Origin: Oscillospiraceae bacterium
GTDB taxonomy: Bacteria > Bacillota > Clostridia > Oscillospirales > Ruminococcaceae
Direction: 5' to 3'
DNA: 13,413 nt
Assembly (NCBI GenBank): GCA_900768675.1
Contig: CAAGDT010000012.1
Coordinates: forward strand, 1 to 13,413
Part shown: in pieces, positions 13,101-13,413 of the stretch
How the letters are laid out: every line of letters starts with the position of its first letter
Numbering within the stretch: the first letter of the stretch is position 1
The notes under the pieces: generated by a model
Database searches by the model: none
Told to the model about the DNA's origin: nothing
What the model saw: the letters and a program-made list of their open reading frames with translations, nothing else
Translations under genes and position numbers: made by a program

Positions 13101-13413
13101 ATGTTCGACAATTACAGAACCTTTAAGACCACCTTTGCCGGCAGAGAGCTTATGGTTGAAACCGGTAAGGTATGCGGACTTGCAAACGGCTCCTGCTGGA
13201 TTCACTACGGCGACACCGTTGTTATGGTTAACGTAACCGCAAGCCCCAAGCCCAGAGAGGGAGTAGATTTCTTCCCTCTGTCCGTTGATTACGAAGAAAA
13301 GCTTTATGCAGTAGGCAAAATCCCCGGAGGCTATCTTAAGAGAGAGGGAAGACCCAGCGAGAAGGCAATCCTTACCTCCCGTGTGGTTGACCGTCCTATG
13401 CGTCCCCTTTTCC
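13101..13413 (+). CDS. pnp: Polyribonucleotide nucleotidyltransferase (PNPase), 5' part
   Basis: The first 104 codons of PNPase; the gene runs off the right edge. PNPase is a trimeric phosphorolytic 3'-5' exoribonuclease of mRNA decay. The segment is the first RNase PH-like domain: FAGRELMVETGKV, YGDTVVMVNVTAS, PREGVDFFPLSVDYEEKLYA, VGKIPGGYLKREGRPSEKAI and SRVVDRPMRPLF, all close to the family consensus. AAGGAGG at 13087-13093 with 7-base spacing is a strong ribosome-binding site. It follows rpsO in the classical order and is preceded by a long leader hairpin. The catalytic second PH domain and the KH/S1 RNA-binding domains are outside the window. Confidence 0.98.
   Translation, partial: MFDNYRTFKTTFAGRELMVETGKVCGLANGSCWIHYGDTVVMVNVTASPKPREGVDFFPLSVDYEEKLYAVGKIPGGYLKREGRPSEKAILTSRVVDRPMRPLF

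Overview
The window looks like chromosomal DNA from an endospore-forming Clostridia, most likely a Ruminococcus/Oscillospiraceae-type gut anaerobe. The evidence is a spoIIGA-sigE pair (sporulation), Thr/Glu-rich linkers in exported proteins, a NrdD-type glycyl-radical motif (anaerobic life), and strong sigma-A promoters that often carry a TGn extended -10. I see no insertion sequence, phage gene, CRISPR array, tRNA or rRNA.

Layout. 1-913: the 3' end of spoIIGA and complete sigE, the mother-cell sporulation sigma factor and its processing protease. 920-1732: tcdA (tRNA t6A dehydratase) with its own consensus promoter and a terminator. 1794-5269: a large soluble REC / degenerate GGDEF / intact EAL / four-PAS-like protein, predicted to break down c-di-GMP, ending in a bidirectional terminator shared with the converging minus-strand gene. 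5277-6830 (minus): a 102-residue protein resembling only the C-terminal glycyl-radical segment of NrdD, with two NrdR-box-like operators, and an exported SGNH/GDSL hydrolase. 6877-9720: a second c-di-GMP phosphodiesterase candidate, a LacI-type ligand-binding domain fused to degenerate GGDEF and intact EAL. 9743-11145: a lipoprotein with a possible duplicated IseA-like domain. 11150-12449 (minus): a CorA-family metal transporter behind an approximately 290-nt structured leader that holds a candidate 25-codon upstream ORF and competing hairpins over the corA ribosome-binding site. 12508-13413: rpsO (S15) with a possible pseudoknot leader, then the 5' part of pnp with a long leader hairpin; rpsO-pnp is a conserved bacterial order.

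How the genes fit together. Most are independent transcription units. The two EAL proteins probably share one pool of c-di-GMP but sense different inputs (phosphorelay and PAS signals versus a small ligand). The most promising undescribed material is regulatory or small: (i) the corA leader with its upstream ORF, (ii) the stand-alone NrdD-tail protein under apparent NrdR control, and (iii) the rpsO and pnp leader structures. All RNA folds were found by eye as complementary segments; no energy calculation or database search was run.
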